NCBI GenBank assembly: GCA_002322525.1
Contig: DCOU01000061.1
Coordinates: 3,116-15,685, forward strand
Source: Candidatus Omnitrophica bacterium UBA1562
Lineage (GTDB): Bacteria > Omnitrophota > Gorgyraeia > Gygaellales > Profunditerraquicolaceae
Direction: 5' to 3'
Length of the DNA stretch: 12,570 nt
Shown: piece by piece, positions 12,570-12,570 of the stretch
Position numbering within the stretch: the first letter of the stretch is position 1
Layout: each line of letters begins with the position of its first letter
Notes under the pieces: model-generated
The model's database searches: none
What the model saw: the letters and a program-made list of their open reading frames with translations, nothing else
What the model was told of the DNA's origin: nothing
Position numbers and translations under genes: made by a program

Positions 12570-12570
12570 A

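Overview
The window is a compact block of bacterial chromosome in which every convincing gene lies on the minus strand, so transcription runs from base 12570 towards base 1. Gene content (FtsH, TilS, a long FolP, CdaA, PdxJ, AcpS, NnrD, a lipoprotein, a HAMP membrane protein and a PAS-GGDEF-HD-GYP protein), moderate-to-low GC, and many short palindromic and tandem repeats between genes suggest an uncultivated Gram-negative lineage. The style resembles Omnitrophota, but this is inference from the proteins and not proven by the window.

Right part (12570 to 9551): the 3' end of an unrecognised gene is closed by two terminator-like hairpins. After these come an AbiEii/DUF6036-type nucleotidyltransferase with a 57-residue ORF just downstream, a SurA-N-like lipoprotein, a palindrome, a two-helix HAMP protein, and a secreted HExxH protein whose start codon overlaps the HAMP stop codon.

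Middle (9550 to 6266): an intact tRNA-Met(CAT) sits inside a second tRNA-Met-like gene that is split at its anticodon loop, with a perfect 13-bp inverted repeat on either side of the insert. A PAS-GGDEF-HD-GYP cyclic-di-GMP protein follows, then a REP-like cluster that touches the ends of both neighbouring genes, then tilS, then 250 bp packed with palindromes.

Left part (6265 to 1): ftsH has a clear sigma70-type promoter and heads ftsH-folP-cdaA-(46-aa membrane ORF)-pdxJ-acpS-nnrD, followed by tRNA-Thr and the start of tRNA-Tyr. tilS-ftsH-folP is an old conserved neighbourhood. Its products cover membrane proteolysis, folate, cyclic-di-AMP, pyridoxal phosphate, acyl-carrier-protein activation and NAD(P)HX repair.

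The most unusual signal is repeat architecture. Three junctions in the ftsH operon carry octamer arrays: direct copies followed by reverse-complement copies. Each array supplies the stop codon of the gene upstream of it, and two run up to a start codon without a Shine-Dalgarno. Other short repeats are translated in frame: a heptamer array in nnrD and a 14-bp-arm palindrome in acpS. With the nested tRNA-Met and the 46-residue CdaR-like anchor behind cdaA, these are the main candidates for undescribed biology.
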